From Gracilaria domingensis (Eukaryota > Rhodophyta > Florideophyceae > Gracilariales > Gracilariaceae), in contig VCMS01000062.1 in the NCBI GenBank assembly GCA_022539475.1, positions 183,120 through 247,119 of the forward strand: a stretch of DNA of 64,000 bases, in the 5' to 3' direction. The translations under genes were made by a program, and so were the position numbers. Positions 9,524 to 20,040 of the stretch are shown piece after piece. Position 1 is the first letter of the stretch; each line of letters starts with the position of its first letter. The notes beneath the pieces are model-generated. The model saw only the letters and a list, made by a program, of their open reading frames with translations, ran no database searches and was not told where the DNA came from.

Positions 9524-11891
9524 ACTTTTCATTACGTACAGAGTGGCTTTAGCCCTCCTAGCTTCGGTAGATAACTTTTTCTACTCTGTGCATATACACC
9601 TGCCCTAGTGACCACGGGATGTACCAAAATTAGGTAATAAAACAAATCCCTCGATCAACAGCAAGAATGAATTCAGAATTTTTCTTCTTCATATGCCGTC
9701 ATCATGATGTTGTGAACAATCGCTTTCAAGTAGTGTCCAACATGAGACCCAAACTTTTGAGGGAAATTCAGCTGCTTCACCGGAAATGCCTTCCCTTTCC
9801 GATTCTGTCTGGTACAGAAGGTCTCTTCAAGCGTTCTTCTTTCTTTCACAATACCTCCATTAGTTACGGTCGTAACTGATGGAGCTGAAATAATCAGCTG
9901 ACCCTTTCAAAACCATTTCACCGAGCAATGTAGAGAACACAAAGTCCCAAATTACCTTGCAGCTGAAACATTACCATTTGCTTGAAAGAAGCTAGTTCTT
10001 GACTTAAATTGAAGAGGCTCATTTCTTCGTCGTGCAAAGGTTATTTTTAAGAGAAAGTATGGATAGGAATGTGTACGGTTTTTATTTTTCCTCAGCTGAA
10101 GGACGCATTTCACTCTATCTGTGAAGGAAGGTACTCCTCTCCACATTTCTGTCCAGTAAACCCCTTTCTGCACGACAGCGACACAGAGAAAATGTTTCTC
10201 TAGTCACCAAACTATATTTCAAAGGTCTTGAAGAGGTTCCAAATTGAGGGCAAATGATAAAAGGGGTCCAAGTACTTCGGATCCAAAAGTAAGTTGAGCA
10301 TAAGGTAAGCGAACAAAAAGCACAGACAGGGGGAGAATTAACATAGGCGATGGAGGGCAACCCGCCCTCCGACGGCCAGAAACTATGAGGGCCTTCGCGT
10401 GGTACGCTGTACTAACAGGTGCCAACGGTAGCCTTCCCTGGGGATTGACTGACTTGTAGTCTTTTTTTGCACTTCTTAATCAGTTTGTAGGTCAACTTCT
10501 GCGTCAACTTGCAAAATTTTCCTTTTTGGGGATATTGCTGTTGATTGAGTTCAATCTTGGGTCTCTGAGTCCCCATGTATCAGTTCTAAAGAGCCACCCA
10601 CGAGTGCCACCTACCAATACATCCAACGCTTTCTAAGGTCTGATAAGGGTCACCTAACTTTGAAGATATCTTGCGAGTTAGTTTCTGTAGCCCTTTACAT
10701 GCCGAGGTCCTTTTCTTTTTAGTTCAGCAATGAGGGATTGAAACCAGTGAAGGCGTATGCAGAAAGCTTGGGAATTCAAACATTCTAGATTGGCATCACA
10801 TAGCCTGTAGGTGTCGAGGAACAACGTCTTGCGAAAAGTGATTTGGGCATCATGGCCTTGTTCCAAGCTCTTTTTGAAACAACGTACCCTGCTGGAATTG
10901 TCCCACAGGAATAAACATTCCCAGTCAACCAAAAATTTTGCAAAACCGACGCTATCGGGATATATTTCAATGACGCAAGAAGGGCTTGTCGCCCACAGGG
11001 CGAGCACCAAATCTGCTCCTCACCCTTGGACACGGGCATTTCATCGGCAGGCTTTGCACCGTATCCTTGCACCTGCGAGCGACCCTCAGACATCTGCAGG
11101 GGCACCGAATGAACTCGGCTCATTTGGCTTGTGGTGAAGGTTATAAATGGGTGTATGTAACTGAAAATCGTCAGGAGACGACATTAAGATGAATAATTGA
11201 AGACAAACATTGGGCAGGATAGAGGGTCACGAAAAGTGTTCAGACAGAAACAGGGTGTTTGTCAGGCCAAGGGATGGGGACTGGCCACATAGGTACGTGT
11301 AGCAGGAACCCTGACGCACTCCTGCAGTTGACCCTCTGTATCGACAAGAGATGCAGTGACGTGGCCCCTTTCAGATACGGGTGCGCCTTCGAATGATGTC
11401 ATCCCCCTATGAACGCAATAGCGTTATCTCTATGACCATCTAATACTCTCATTCACTTGTCAAAGTACAAGAAAAGAAGGCGTCAACAACAACGTACACT
11501 CACGAAGCCATTGATAGCATGAAACTTTATACGAATAAATGACATAGCTTCGTTCAACACTTTCTAAGACAATAAAAAAGAAGCGCACTAGGAACTCAAA
11601 ACTCATATTTGAAAATGGCCACCTACTATCCGGGACAAATGAAATCCATGTTGCCAACCGCAGCCATTGTAGTGAAGCCTTCGGGTGTGAACAGCAGAGG
11701 TGACACATAGGCGAATTATACACTCAGTTCTGAAAATACCTGACAGCATGGTAGTAGGACCGGGTAGCGAGGGTCGTTTACATTGGCGGCCTGTACGTCG
11801 AAATAGTGCACGGCGTGGAGCGGGACCCTGATTATGATATGCTGCGAGAGCAAAATGGCTGGCAGAGGCATGGGTTGCAAGCGTGGGAGAG
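9524..11891. other. 2.4 kb stretch without a supported gene
   Basis: No frame here has recognisable protein motifs. Two overlapping minus-strand frames (about 10678-11123) are open for about 110 codons but look unlike real proteins. They could be relics of a mobile element. The right end is presumably the 3' UTR of UBE2H. Confidence 0.5.
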
Positions 11892-12878
11892 CTATCGCTG
11901 GGCAGGGCTACCAGTGAGGTCCTTTTCGTCGGCAACAGAGAGCGGAGCAAGAGCATCGTCCTCATCACCGAGAATATCATCAGCGGCCTCACCCTCAGAC
12001 TCGCTCATGGAAAAGTTGGAGGCGTCGTCATCGTCTTCGCCGTTGGCGGTGTCTCCGGTGGGGAAATCTTCTGGCTTGGCATACTTTTGCACGTATTCGA
12101 TGACTTTTTGCTTGTAGCGTTCGGGTTCTCTCATTTGCAGAGCTGCGGCCTCTCCGTTGAGTGGATCGGTAGGATTCGGATAGGTGAGGAGCTGAGGTAA
12201 AAAGACTTCAAAAATGTTAGTAAGATCGTACATGGGGCTCCATGACTGGTTTATGACGTCGAGGCACACACTGCCGGACCTTTAGCGGGATAAACAAGAG
12301 CAAGCAAGCGCAGTTTTGAGAGATTCACACACGGCAGGGCGGCGAATTTTTGCAAAAAGCACATACAAAGTCAGCACAGGGCTGGGGCGAGGAGGGCAAC
12401 AGTGCACACCACAACTTACATCTCATCGACATTGGGATGGTAGAGTCTGTTAATAAAGCCGATGCTTGGGCTCTTGTACGGGTAAGCGTCGGGAAGTTCG
12501 ACGTGCACTTTCCACACACCACCCTCATAAGGTGCTAAAAGGGCGACAGGCAAGCGAAGGAGCACGACAAAAAAGGTCAGCACAGGGCGGCGAGGGGGAA
12601 AGGGGGACGGGGAGTAATGTCAACAGGCAACGTACTGGACTTGGGGCCATGGAACTTGACGAAGAACTCGCCCACGCGGTCGCCATCAGCCATCTGAATT
12701 TCGTAATCAGCCATCATACTGCGCGGGATGAGGAGATACACACAGGGCAGGAGGAGATTTTTGTCAGAGGCGGACGCGCGGAGTTGAGAAGGCGCTGCGC
12801 TGAGGGGGGGCGGTGCGGGAGCGGGCACACATACAGCTTCATAAGATCCGTCTCTCTTCGCTTTCCAGGCGACGCCAT
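11892..12878 (-). CDS. UBE2H: Ubiquitin-conjugating enzyme E2, UBE2H/Ubc8 type, four exons
   Basis: Exons are 12878-12835, 12718-12636, 12534-12420 and 12279-11892. All three introns are GT-AG, and splicing gives 209 residues in one frame. The protein has the N-terminal E2 helix ([10 protein letters not shown]), TPYEGGVW at about 43-50, SPSIGFIN, the HPN tripeptide at 75-77 and the catalytic cysteine C86 in SGSVCLDVI. The hallmark of the UBE2H/Ubc8 branch is [15 protein letters not shown], followed by a long acidic tail (about 150-209) rich in Asp, Glu and Ser. These E2s act in the cytosol and nucleus; yeast Ubc8 drives gluconeogenic enzyme turnover with the GID ligase. The exon joins were chosen because each restores a conserved residue run. 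The gene is divergent with the F-box-like gene. Confidence 0.92.
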
Positions 12879-13308
12879 GATGGGAGCGCAGCCGGAGCGA
12901 GCGGCAACAAGCGGGGAAGCAAGCACTGGGCGCGAGCGACAAGGCGCTCACAGCGGTGGGGGAGGATGGGCGAGGGCGCGGGCGGGGGGGCGGGGCGAGC
13001 TACGGGCGCGGGAGGGAAGAAGACGCAAGCGTGGGGGGCGGCGTGGAAGGAGCGCGGCGCCACCGCTGGGGCGAGGCGTTGAAGGCGCGCAGGTGCAGCG
13101 CGCACGCGAGGCGAGTGGCAGTTATGCACGCGCGAATTTCATTCCACGCGACGCGCGCAGCGGCACGTGGGCGCGGGACATGCCGCGCCCAACCGCGCGC
13201 CGCCAAGTGCGCGCCCGCGCCGCGCGCGCCACGGCGCGCGCGACGCCTCCCACGCGCCGCGGCTTGAACGAGCGCTCGCGCGCGGCGCCGGAGCCGTTCT
13301 TCCGCGCC
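12879..13308. promoter_or_regulatory. GC-rich bidirectional promoter between UBE2H and the F-box-like gene
   Basis: This 430-bp island of very high GC content lies between two divergent start codons. No TATA box is seen. Long reading frames cross it on both strands, but they are Arg/Ala/Gly-rich products of base composition and are not annotated. Confidence 0.55.
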
Positions 13309-15393
13309 ATGGCGCCCGCCGTATCAGCCCGCCGCCGCGGCGCGCCGTCGCCGCCGCCGCTGCCCGTCACCATACGCTGCAATCTTCATTCCCTCCTCAC
13401 CGCCGCCCGCCGTCCGCCGGCCGCCATGATTCGCCATGGCCGCAGCCCTCTCCCGCCGCGCTCTCCCCCCCGCCACGCCCCGCCGCCGCCGCAGCCGCGC
13501 GGCGCCTTCATGCTCTCGCTCTGGATTCCCTTCGACATCTGGTCGCGCATCGCCGCCTGTCTCACCTCCGTCTCGGACCTCAACTCCTTCCTCAAGGTTT
13601 GTCGCGCCGCGTACCATGCCGTGTGCACCACGCAGGCACCGTTCCACAAGTCCGTGTGCCACCACTTTCGCAGGTGTCAGTTCTGCATCCCCACAGACCT
13701 CGTCGACAAGGTTGTCATGGCTCATGTCGTCCCTCCGGACGGGCAAAGCCTCGTCGTCTTCCTGGATGAGACTGAATCAGGAAACGGGGTCGAGCTGGCC
13801 TGGATCCGCGGCTCCCACATTCGCCGCGTCCAGCTGGGCTTGGATACCGTGTCAGCCAGCACCGTCAGTAACATTCGCTTTTCCCCGGACGGCTCTCGTA
13901 TAGCCTTCCTCATCACGCTGGCCCATGGCAATCTCATCGCGGAGGATCTCGATCCCTTGCACCGCCTTCGAGGCTGGGAATCAGCCACCCACGTACGCGG
14001 TCACCCGTACGATATTAGCTATGAGCCATGCGAGGACTGCACCGTTCAAACAGTGTCACTCGTACCAGACAGTCGTGGTTATCCGCAAGACCTCATCGTG
14101 CACACCTTCACGCACGTGTTTGTGCCGGAGTACGGCTTCGATATGGTATGGAGGGGCACTAGCCAAAAGCCTGAGATAGCTTTCGCAGCCATGCTGCATT
14201 CAACAGCGGGAGCCGCTACTTACCTCGTTAGATGGAAAACATTTGCGTCCCCTGCTGAAACCAATTTTGTGTTCATGGCCTGCATTGACGGTGCAAGCAT
14301 TGAGTTGCTCCATGACAAGCGATTTGCAATGTTGAATTACGAATCCACAAGGTGCTCGTCAAGAATTGAAATAGGCAAGGATGCCAAGTTTGTATTCTTT
14401 GATACCACTTCCAAATTCGGTGTCTTGAGATTTGACCAGGTGGAAGATGCCGAATCCGCAAAAGTCACCAGAGCAGACCTTCCAAACGACCCGATTATTT
14501 CTCGAGCATGCTGTACTCCCTCAGCGACAAAGTCCGGAACTAGAGAACTGCGAAATCAAGCTGGGGAGAAGCACAACAGTGAGAAGTCGGAGGGATGCCA
14601 TCTGAAAGCTCATAATGAGAATGATCATATCGGTTTACATAATGATGAAGTCGCTCGCATAAGCCGCATGGCACCAAATGGAGAGCTTCTCTGCTCTGTG
14701 GTCTGCATACATTGCGGTCCTCACGGTAAGAATGGCAAGCGTGTGTCGCAGCGTCATATTGAAATGCGTTCCAGCGTGAGTGGTCGCTTGCTATACCGTC
14801 AAATGATTCCGCGAACTTTTAAAACATCTCTTCGCATGATGAAGCGCATTCGAATCCCTTACGAGAAATCTGGTGATGTTACTAGATGCACCATCGGCTT
14901 CTCAGAAGACTCACGGCTTCTCTTCATATGGGATACTTTGTTTACAAACACTCAAGTTGTTGCTTCAAAGAGACTCCCACATGTATATGAGGCCGAAACG
15001 GGTCGTCTTGTTCAGCATTTCAACGAAATTGCGTCTACTGTTTCGTACGACCAGATACAAACGGCACCAGACGGTCTAACGTTATACGGCACTAGGTGGG
15101 CGAAGTCTAAGGTGAATATGGATGCTATCGACGTGGTTTCCGGTCGTGTTCTGAAGACCGAGGTTCTGGCGGACGGGTTGGCGACCCCAGCCGAATTTTC
15201 TTCTGACTCAGTTTACATACTGCCCAACCAGGACCTCGTGGTCATGTCAAGGGGGAAATTGGACAGCTTCTGGGAAACCACGCGCGGGGCTCTTGGTTGC
15301 GGATGGACATACAAGAGGCGGAGGGCCCCATTTTGTTCACAACACGGTTCTGCGGTGAGGAGGAAACAACCTACTATCAGTGAAATGAGCTAA
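13309..15393 (+). CDS. F-box-like protein with a C-terminal WD40-like propeller
   Basis: Starting from the ATG at 13309 the protein has 694 residues; ATGs at 13426 and 13510 are alternatives. After a Pro/Arg-rich leader comes an F-box-like segment, PFDIWSRIAACLTSVSDL followed by FLKVCRAAYHAV. It fits the pattern of a short helical Skp1-binding motif. Downstream are repeated beta-strand segments with motifs such as IRFSPDGSRIAFL, IGFSEDSRLLFIWD and TAPDGLTLYGTRW, as in beta-propellers. The likely role is a substrate receptor of an SCF ubiquitin ligase, which is inference. The frame stays open far upstream of 13309, but that part runs antisense through UBE2H exons and the promoter and was excluded. 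Confidence 0.65.
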   Translation: MAPAVSARRRGAPSPPPLPVTIRCNLHSLLTAARRPPAAMIRHGRSPLPPRSPPRHAPPPPQPRGAFMLSLWIPFDIWSRIAACLTSVSDLNSFLKVCRAAYHAVCTTQAPFHKSVCHHFRRCQFCIPTDLVDKVVMAHVVPPDGQSLVVFLDETESGNGVELAWIRGSHIRRVQLGLDTVSASTVSNIRFSPDGSRIAFLITLAHGNLIAEDLDPLHRLRGWESATHVRGHPYDISYEPCEDCTVQTVSLVPDSRGYPQDLIVHTFTHVFVPEYGFDMVWRGTSQKPEIAFAAMLHSTAGAATYLVRWKTFASPAETNFVFMACIDGASIELLHDKRFAMLNYESTRCSSRIEIGKDAKFVFFDTTSKFGVLRFDQVEDAESAKVTRADLPNDPIISRACCTPSATKSGTRELRNQAGEKHNSEKSEGCHLKAHNENDHIGLHNDEVARISRMAPNGELLCSVVCIHCGPHGKNGKRVSQRHIEMRSSVSGRLLYRQMIPRTFKTSLRMMKRIRIPYEKSGDVTRCTIGFSEDSRLLFIWDTLFTNTQVVASKRLPHVYEAETGRLVQHFNEIASTVSYDQIQTAPDGLTLYGTRWAKSKVNMDAIDVVSGRVLKTEVLADGLATPAEFSSDSVYILPNQDLVVMSRGKLDSFWETTRGALGCGWTYKRRRAPFCSQHGSAVRRKQPTISEMS

Positions 15394-15759
15394 ATGGCAA
15401 TCTTAATCGAACAAGTCAATGGGCAATGACTTAAAAACTAACTGATTAAAAACTCTACGTGCTGCTTGTGAAGTCTTGAATCTGATGTGGCAATACAATA
15501 TTCCAATGGGCTCTTGTGATAGAATCGTGACCTTTGTTTGTTCGCGCAGAGGGAAGCAGTAATGCAGTTTATTCCGTAGAGTCGGGCACTGTGACGATAG
15601 TTACATATGAGCGTGCGTCGTAAGCCCAGCCATGACTGAGTAGTATTCCCAAAGCAGTGAAACAATCGCAACTTGAGAGATGACGTTCGAGACGTTCTTC
15701 CAACGAAGGTGAGACACTCGATTCTCTCACGACAAAAAAAGCAGGTCGCAACAGCTACT
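15394..15759. other. Convergent 3' spacer
   Basis: This 366-bp spacer lies between the stop codons of the F-box-like gene and clpR. It presumably holds the two 3' UTRs. No gene or repeat is seen. Confidence 0.5.
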
Positions 15760-16554
15760 TTACTTGTCAAGCGCAGACAGGAACGTTGGCGCTTTTTGCG
15801 GAAGATCTTTCTCAGAGAGCAGCACCTTGTCGATTAGACCATAGTCAACGGCCTCTTGGGGCGTAAAGTACTTTGTTCGCATTGCATCCTTCTCAATTTG
15901 TTCGACAGGTTGCCCGGATCGATCTGATATAATTTCAAAAGCTTGCCTCCGATTGTACAGCACCTCTTTCGCTTTGATTGCGATATCACTGGCTTGTCCC
16001 TGCGCGCTGCCGCGAGGCTGATGTAGCATGATGGTGGCGTTCGGAAGGGCTGCGCGATGGGTCTTCTCCCCACTGGCGAGCAACATGCCGGCCATACCAA
16101 ACGCCTGCCCGACGCAAATGGTATGCACCGGCATCTTTACGTAATTCATGGTATCGACAACCGCAAAGGCCTCCGTCTCAAAGCCGACATTCTGGCCATC
16201 TGCCGACGATGTGCCAGTGCTGTTAATGTACATGTAGACCGGCTTGGACGCATCCTCGTACTGCAAATACAGAAATTCCGCAATGATAAGCTCGGTGACG
16301 GCGGGAACAAGACTCATTCCCAGATAAATGATGCGATTGTGCAGCAGCAACGACGGAAGGTCTGGCGGGGGCCCCGCGCGCGCGCCCTCGTACATGGTGC
16401 CGCCGCCCGCAGACTGCATGGCACGCGGCGTGAGCCGCACGCGGCGCGCCGCGGCCGGGCGTCTGGCGGGCGATGCGGCGGCGGGCTGCAGCGCGTTGTG
16501 TCGGAACTGAGGCCGTACGGACGCGCCGGCGAACGAGGAGACGAAGGCGGTCAT
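15760..16554 (-). CDS. CLPR: Plastid Clp protease non-catalytic subunit, ClpR (ClpR4-like)
   Basis: The 264-residue protein has a transit-like N terminus (about 1-50: Ala/Arg/Ser-rich, acid-free, with Phe at 4 and 8), then a ClpP fold from about 62. PPPDLPSLLL, RIIYLGMSLVP and YINSTGT strongly resemble plant ClpR4 and cyanobacterial ClpR. The nucleophile position, Ser in the GQAASMG motif of ClpP, is Gly153 here (GQAFGMAG). His178 (MLHQP) is retained and the catalytic Asp position is Thr227. It is therefore a structural ring subunit without peptidase activity, expected in the stroma with ClpP and ClpC. The start at 16554 was chosen because it begins a typical targeting peptide; an in-frame ATG 55 codons upstream is less likely. 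The gene is divergent with the OS-9 gene. Confidence 0.88.
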   Translation of the reverse strand: MTAFVSSFAGASVRPQFRHNALQPAAASPARRPAAARRVRLTPRAMQSAGGGTMYEGARAGPPPDLPSLLLHNRIIYLGMSLVPAVTELIIAEFLYLQYEDASKPVYMYINSTGTSSADGQNVGFETEAFAVVDTMNYVKMPVHTICVGQAFGMAGMLLASGEKTHRAALPNATIMLHQPRGSAQGQASDIAIKAKEVLYNRRQAFEIISDRSGQPVEQIEKDAMRTKYFTPQEAVDYGLIDKVLLSEKDLPQKAPTFLSALDK

Positions 16555-16916
16555 GTCGCGACGGGGGGCGGGCGGGAGAGCGAGTGCGGCGCGGGGGGCT
16601 CGGCGGGGCGCGGCGGACAACGGCGGGCGGCGCAGTTTCCAGCGGCGCACGGCGGCTGGCGCCGATTTGAGCGCTTGGAATGTCGAACGGTTGATCTCGC
16701 TGTCGGCGATGCCAGCCATCCGCCTCGGCGCGCACGGCGCGTTGGGCGCCTGCGTGGACAGCTGGCTCACGCGCACAGCTGTCGCGGCGCAAATGATGAT
16801 TGAACAGCGCAGTCATCATCACCGCTCCAAGAAGCACTTCCGCGCGTGCGCCACTACGGGTAGCGCCCTTCTACCGCCGTTACCGTCGTGCGCTCGGTAG
16901 GTGGAGGGAGGCCACC
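16555..16916. promoter_or_regulatory. GC-rich bidirectional promoter between clpR and OS-9
   Basis: These 362 bp of GC-rich DNA separate the start codons of a plastid-protein gene and a secretory-pathway gene. No TATA box is recognised. Confidence 0.5.
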
Positions 16917-17813
16917 ATGCGCAAGCCGCCGACGCCCGTCGCTCGCGCGCTGGCGCTGCTCGCGCTCGCCTGCCTCTGCGGCGCTTCTTGCTGCCGCGCG
17001 CAGGGGCACGCCTTCATCGTCGGCGATGTTTCGCGCCGCGATATCAGCAAGCCCGTCTACGAGGTGCACCTACCATCCGTGGGCCAATTTCGATCGTCCA
17101 AGCATCCGCTGGACGCTCAGCCCCCGGGTTTCACCGCCATGAGCGTCGTCACCGCCAGGGGGCAGAAAATGCGCTGTCTCTTGCCGGATCTCAGCCCCTC
17201 TGCCAGCCCGTCAGACGAAGAGTACTACCGAAGTGATAGTGTGTTTGATGACATTGAATCTCTCTTGCACGAGTACGAGGGCATCTGCGCTTTTAAGGTG
17301 GAGGGATGGTGGACTTATGAGTTCTGCTACGGCAAGCATGTTGCGCAGAAACATTACAGCGTGGAAAAGGATGGATCAAAGGTTATCACCGACGAGTTCT
17401 ACCTCGGTTATTTCAACAAGGAGGAAGACCTCATTAGGCGCAAGAATGTCTCCGAAGTAACCACTGCCGATGCTGCCTTCACCCAGCTTTACACAGACGG
17501 CACGTTGTGCGATATGACCAACAAACCGCGACAGGTGCTTGTCAAGTACATGTGCATCGAAGACATAATATCACTACCCGGCATAGCAGAACGCGCCGCC
17601 AAGGGGAGAGTTGCCTTTCTCAATTCTATTCGCGAAGTTCAATCCTGCGTGTACGAAATTGAATTCTTCAACAAGGCAATCTGCGATCATCCGCTGTACA
17701 AGCAGAAAGTGGAAGGCATTGAGAAGCCTATCCACTGTTCGCTCGAGGAAGGAGAAGGGCCTTTCGAAGGGCTTCTGGCCGATTCATATCAGAAGGCAAG
17801 TCTCAACTTGTGA
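16917..17813 (+). CDS. OS9: ER lectin of the OS-9/Yos9 family (ERAD)
   Basis: The 298-residue protein starts with a signal peptide (residues 1 to about 28: a basic start, then Ala/Leu-rich, ending near CCRAQG). This decides the ATG at 16917 over one at 16800. From about 120 it carries a mannose-6-phosphate-receptor homology domain. GICAFKVEGWWTYEFCYG includes the double Trp (131-132) that OS-9 and Yos9 use to bind trimmed high-mannose glycans. A later Cys-containing segment (QSCVYEIEF) closes the domain. The known role is handing misfolded glycoproteins to the Hrd1 ligase complex in the ER. No KDEL-like retention signal is present, as in Yos9-like short forms held by partners. Its stop lies 11 bp from the stop of the convergent isomerase gene. 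Confidence 0.88.
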   Translation: MRKPPTPVARALALLALACLCGASCCRAQGHAFIVGDVSRRDISKPVYEVHLPSVGQFRSSKHPLDAQPPGFTAMSVVTARGQKMRCLLPDLSPSASPSDEEYYRSDSVFDDIESLLHEYEGICAFKVEGWWTYEFCYGKHVAQKHYSVEKDGSKVITDEFYLGYFNKEEDLIRRKNVSEVTTADAAFTQLYTDGTLCDMTNKPRQVLVKYMCIEDIISLPGIAERAAKGRVAFLNSIREVQSCVYEIEFFNKAICDHPLYKQKVEGIEKPIHCSLEEGEGPFEGLLADSYQKASLNL

Positions 17814-17824
17814 CACTAACCCAT

Positions 17825-18670
17825 CTAAATTTTGGCTTTGCGGGCACTTAATCGAGAAATCACGTTGCTCAAGCTTTTGACTACGTCCGCGTCGCACAGT
17901 CTATCCCAACCTTTCTGCGCCTCTTCACTTGCGTAATTTTCCCACTCGTTCGCAAATTGTATTCTTGTTTCTAATTTGGTTGCGGCGCGACCAGGGGCCT
18001 CACGTCTGTCGGAGAATTTGCTTGCAACGCGGAGTGCGGAATGAATAAGTTGTTTTGAATCTCCATTGACTACATCGTCTATTAGGCCGAGTCTTTTTGC
18101 TTGGTTGGCCTTGACCATGGTGCCTTTTGAGATCATGCGTTCGCCTTCCGATCGCACTGAACACAGTCTCAAAAGCAGCAGCGCGTAGTACTTGGGAACG
18201 CTGATACCGAGAGCCACTTCGTTGAGCCCCATGACGGTGTTTTCCAGGGCAACTCGATAATCGCAGCATAGAGACAGCACGCATCCTCCTGCTGGTGTGG
18301 CTCCACGAAGAGCAGCAATTGTGTAAAGCGGAGTGGCGTAGAGACGAGCTAAAAATAACGTAGATATTTTCCAGAACGTATAGAAGCGTTCCTTTGACGT
18401 GGATGGTGCATGCAGTTCTGTGAGATCGTTGCCTGCGGAAAAGATGTTTCCACGCGCGGCAGAGGAAAAGATTAGTACCCTGGTTACGGCCGGGAAATGG
18501 GTGTTCTCCAGATGGGTCAGCAGCGACAAGAGCTCTGTCCACAAATCAGTGTTGAACGCATTCACTGGCGGTCGAGAGAGTTGGCAGTGACAAGTGCCTT
18601 CTACAGGGTAGCTCACGTTGAGGCATTTGAATGAGGTTGATGGCGATGTTGTCGTGGAAACTGAAACCAT
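17825..18670 (-). CDS. ECI1: Enoyl-CoA delta isomerase, ECI1/DCI type
   Basis: This 281-residue crotonase-fold protein has the oxyanion-hole segments FSAGNDL (77-83) and PAGGC (126-130) and the CDYR motif. The catalytic glutamate in GLNEVALGI (E151) marks the mitochondrial-type 3,2-trans-enoyl-CoA isomerases rather than hydratases, which need two acids. The reaction moves 3-cis or 3-trans double bonds to the 2-trans position so that unsaturated fatty acids can enter beta-oxidation. The N terminus is Ser/Thr-rich and could be a short targeting sequence. The C terminus (ARKAKI) is not a peroxisomal SKL-type signal. Location is thus unsettled, with mitochondria more likely. The gene converges tightly on OS-9. 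Confidence 0.88.
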   Translation of the reverse strand: MVSVSTTTSPSTSFKCLNVSYPVEGTCHCQLSRPPVNAFNTDLWTELLSLLTHLENTHFPAVTRVLIFSSAARGNIFSAGNDLTELHAPSTSKERFYTFWKISTLFLARLYATPLYTIAALRGATPAGGCVLSLCCDYRVALENTVMGLNEVALGISVPKYYALLLLRLCSVRSEGERMISKGTMVKANQAKRLGLIDDVVNGDSKQLIHSALRVASKFSDRREAPGRAATKLETRIQFANEWENYASEEAQKGWDRLCDADVVKSLSNVISRLSARKAKI

Positions 18671-20040
18671 GACGAGCGAAGAACCTTCAGTAGTAACACG
18701 CAGATGGGCGAGATGGGATCTGCAAGGCTGTGGTGAGTGTTAAAGAATCTCGAGATGGAAGATGGCGAAGTGGTGCGGTGTATAAATATGATAGGTTGGA
18801 TTTAGATACCAAGCACTAAAGGTACTTGGTCCAACTGGACGTTCTCCTCGGATTGGCGGCTTGGTGTCGGACAGTGGAAGGGGATTAACAGGAGGTGCAT
18901 CGACTGTTGTGCTTGATGCTTTCTCACCGGGGCAATATTGTGATGAACATGATGTTGTTGCTCTCGAAATGACGAACAGAGAACGAACCTGCCGCGAAGA
19001 ACGATCGCCGATCGCGCTTGAAAATAGGAAAGCGGGTAAGAGATGACATGAAGGCGCAGTCGGCGGCGCAGATCTCTCAAGCGAAGGTACTGTACAAGGG
19101 TACACGTACAATAGATTCGATATCATATCTCCGTGTCTTTTTGAGATTTGGGCGTTGGTGGCACGAGGCAGAGCTGCGTTCCACCTCGAAACACCTTCGG
19201 AAGCATTTCAGTGTGCGGCCTCACTGTTTTGCCGCACACCGAACATCGCATCATCACGCTCGGTGGGGTGTGAATGTGAGCTGTTGGCACAAGTCGCGCG
19301 GGTTTGGCTGCTACACGTACAGGTGCCCCTGCGCCAGTGCGGCGCCAACGCTACCGTTCCATGATGGCAGGAGCTGCTGGCGTAGCCTTTTCAGTTCTAG
19401 TTCTACCCAAGTACCAAAGGTACAGCGTACAGCACATATCTGCAACATCATGATGAACGTTGCGGAAAGTCGTTGCGTAGAGCTGCTGCGATGTTTCTGG
19501 ACAAGGATCGCATTTAGTTTGACGACGGGCCGCAGAACATGCGCCGTAGGCTAATAGGTTAGCAGTACAGCAGACGGACGAAATGGTTTGCTGCTGCCGC
19601 GTGTGCTTTGCTTGCATCGAAGAAGCAGACACGCGAGCAACGCTCATAGCAAGAAGAGGGAGCGCGGGTCGCGTTCGACGAGAAAGAGCGGCACGGCGCG
19701 AGCTCGCGTGAAGGCGCACGTCACGCCGCGGCGCGTGTCGCGCACGCGCCGTGCGGCGCGGGGCTCTGCGCCAATGCGCGCGTATCGCCACGTGAGCGCA
19801 GCCGCGAGGTTCCCGCCAGAGACCACATCGGGTCCGCCGTCAGGCGCGCGCCGAGCGCAAAGTTTCTACTGCGCTCCGTCCATTCATCCATTCACCGTTC
19901 TAGACGCGCGCTACTACCTTGGTAGATACACGCGACGACCCGTTGTACATGCACTCGCCATCTGCCAACTTAAAGCACCCTTCTCCCTTCCCCTTCGCTC
20001 CCCCCCTTCGCTCTGCTGCTGTTGCAGACAGCTTCTCGGC
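18671..20040. other. 1.4 kb divergent intergenic region
   Basis: This lies between the starts of ECI1 and the ABC transporter. Open frames on both strands carry no recognised domain. A short Cys-pair frame on the minus strand around 19150-19330 (SVCGKTVRPH) might be an exon of a small spliced gene, but nothing confirms it. The last 300 bp are GC-rich, then pyrimidine-rich, as expected for a promoter and 5' UTR. Confidence 0.4.

Noticed and set aside
10678-11123. Two overlapping minus-strand frames of about 110 codons
   Set aside because: No motif, no plausible splice structure and an unlikely residue make-up; possibly an old element relic.
12466-13308. Upstream in-frame extension of the F-box-like protein by 281 codons
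   Set aside because: It runs antisense through all UBE2H exons 1-3 and the promoter island and is compositionally Arg/Gly-rich; a start at or after 13309 fits better.
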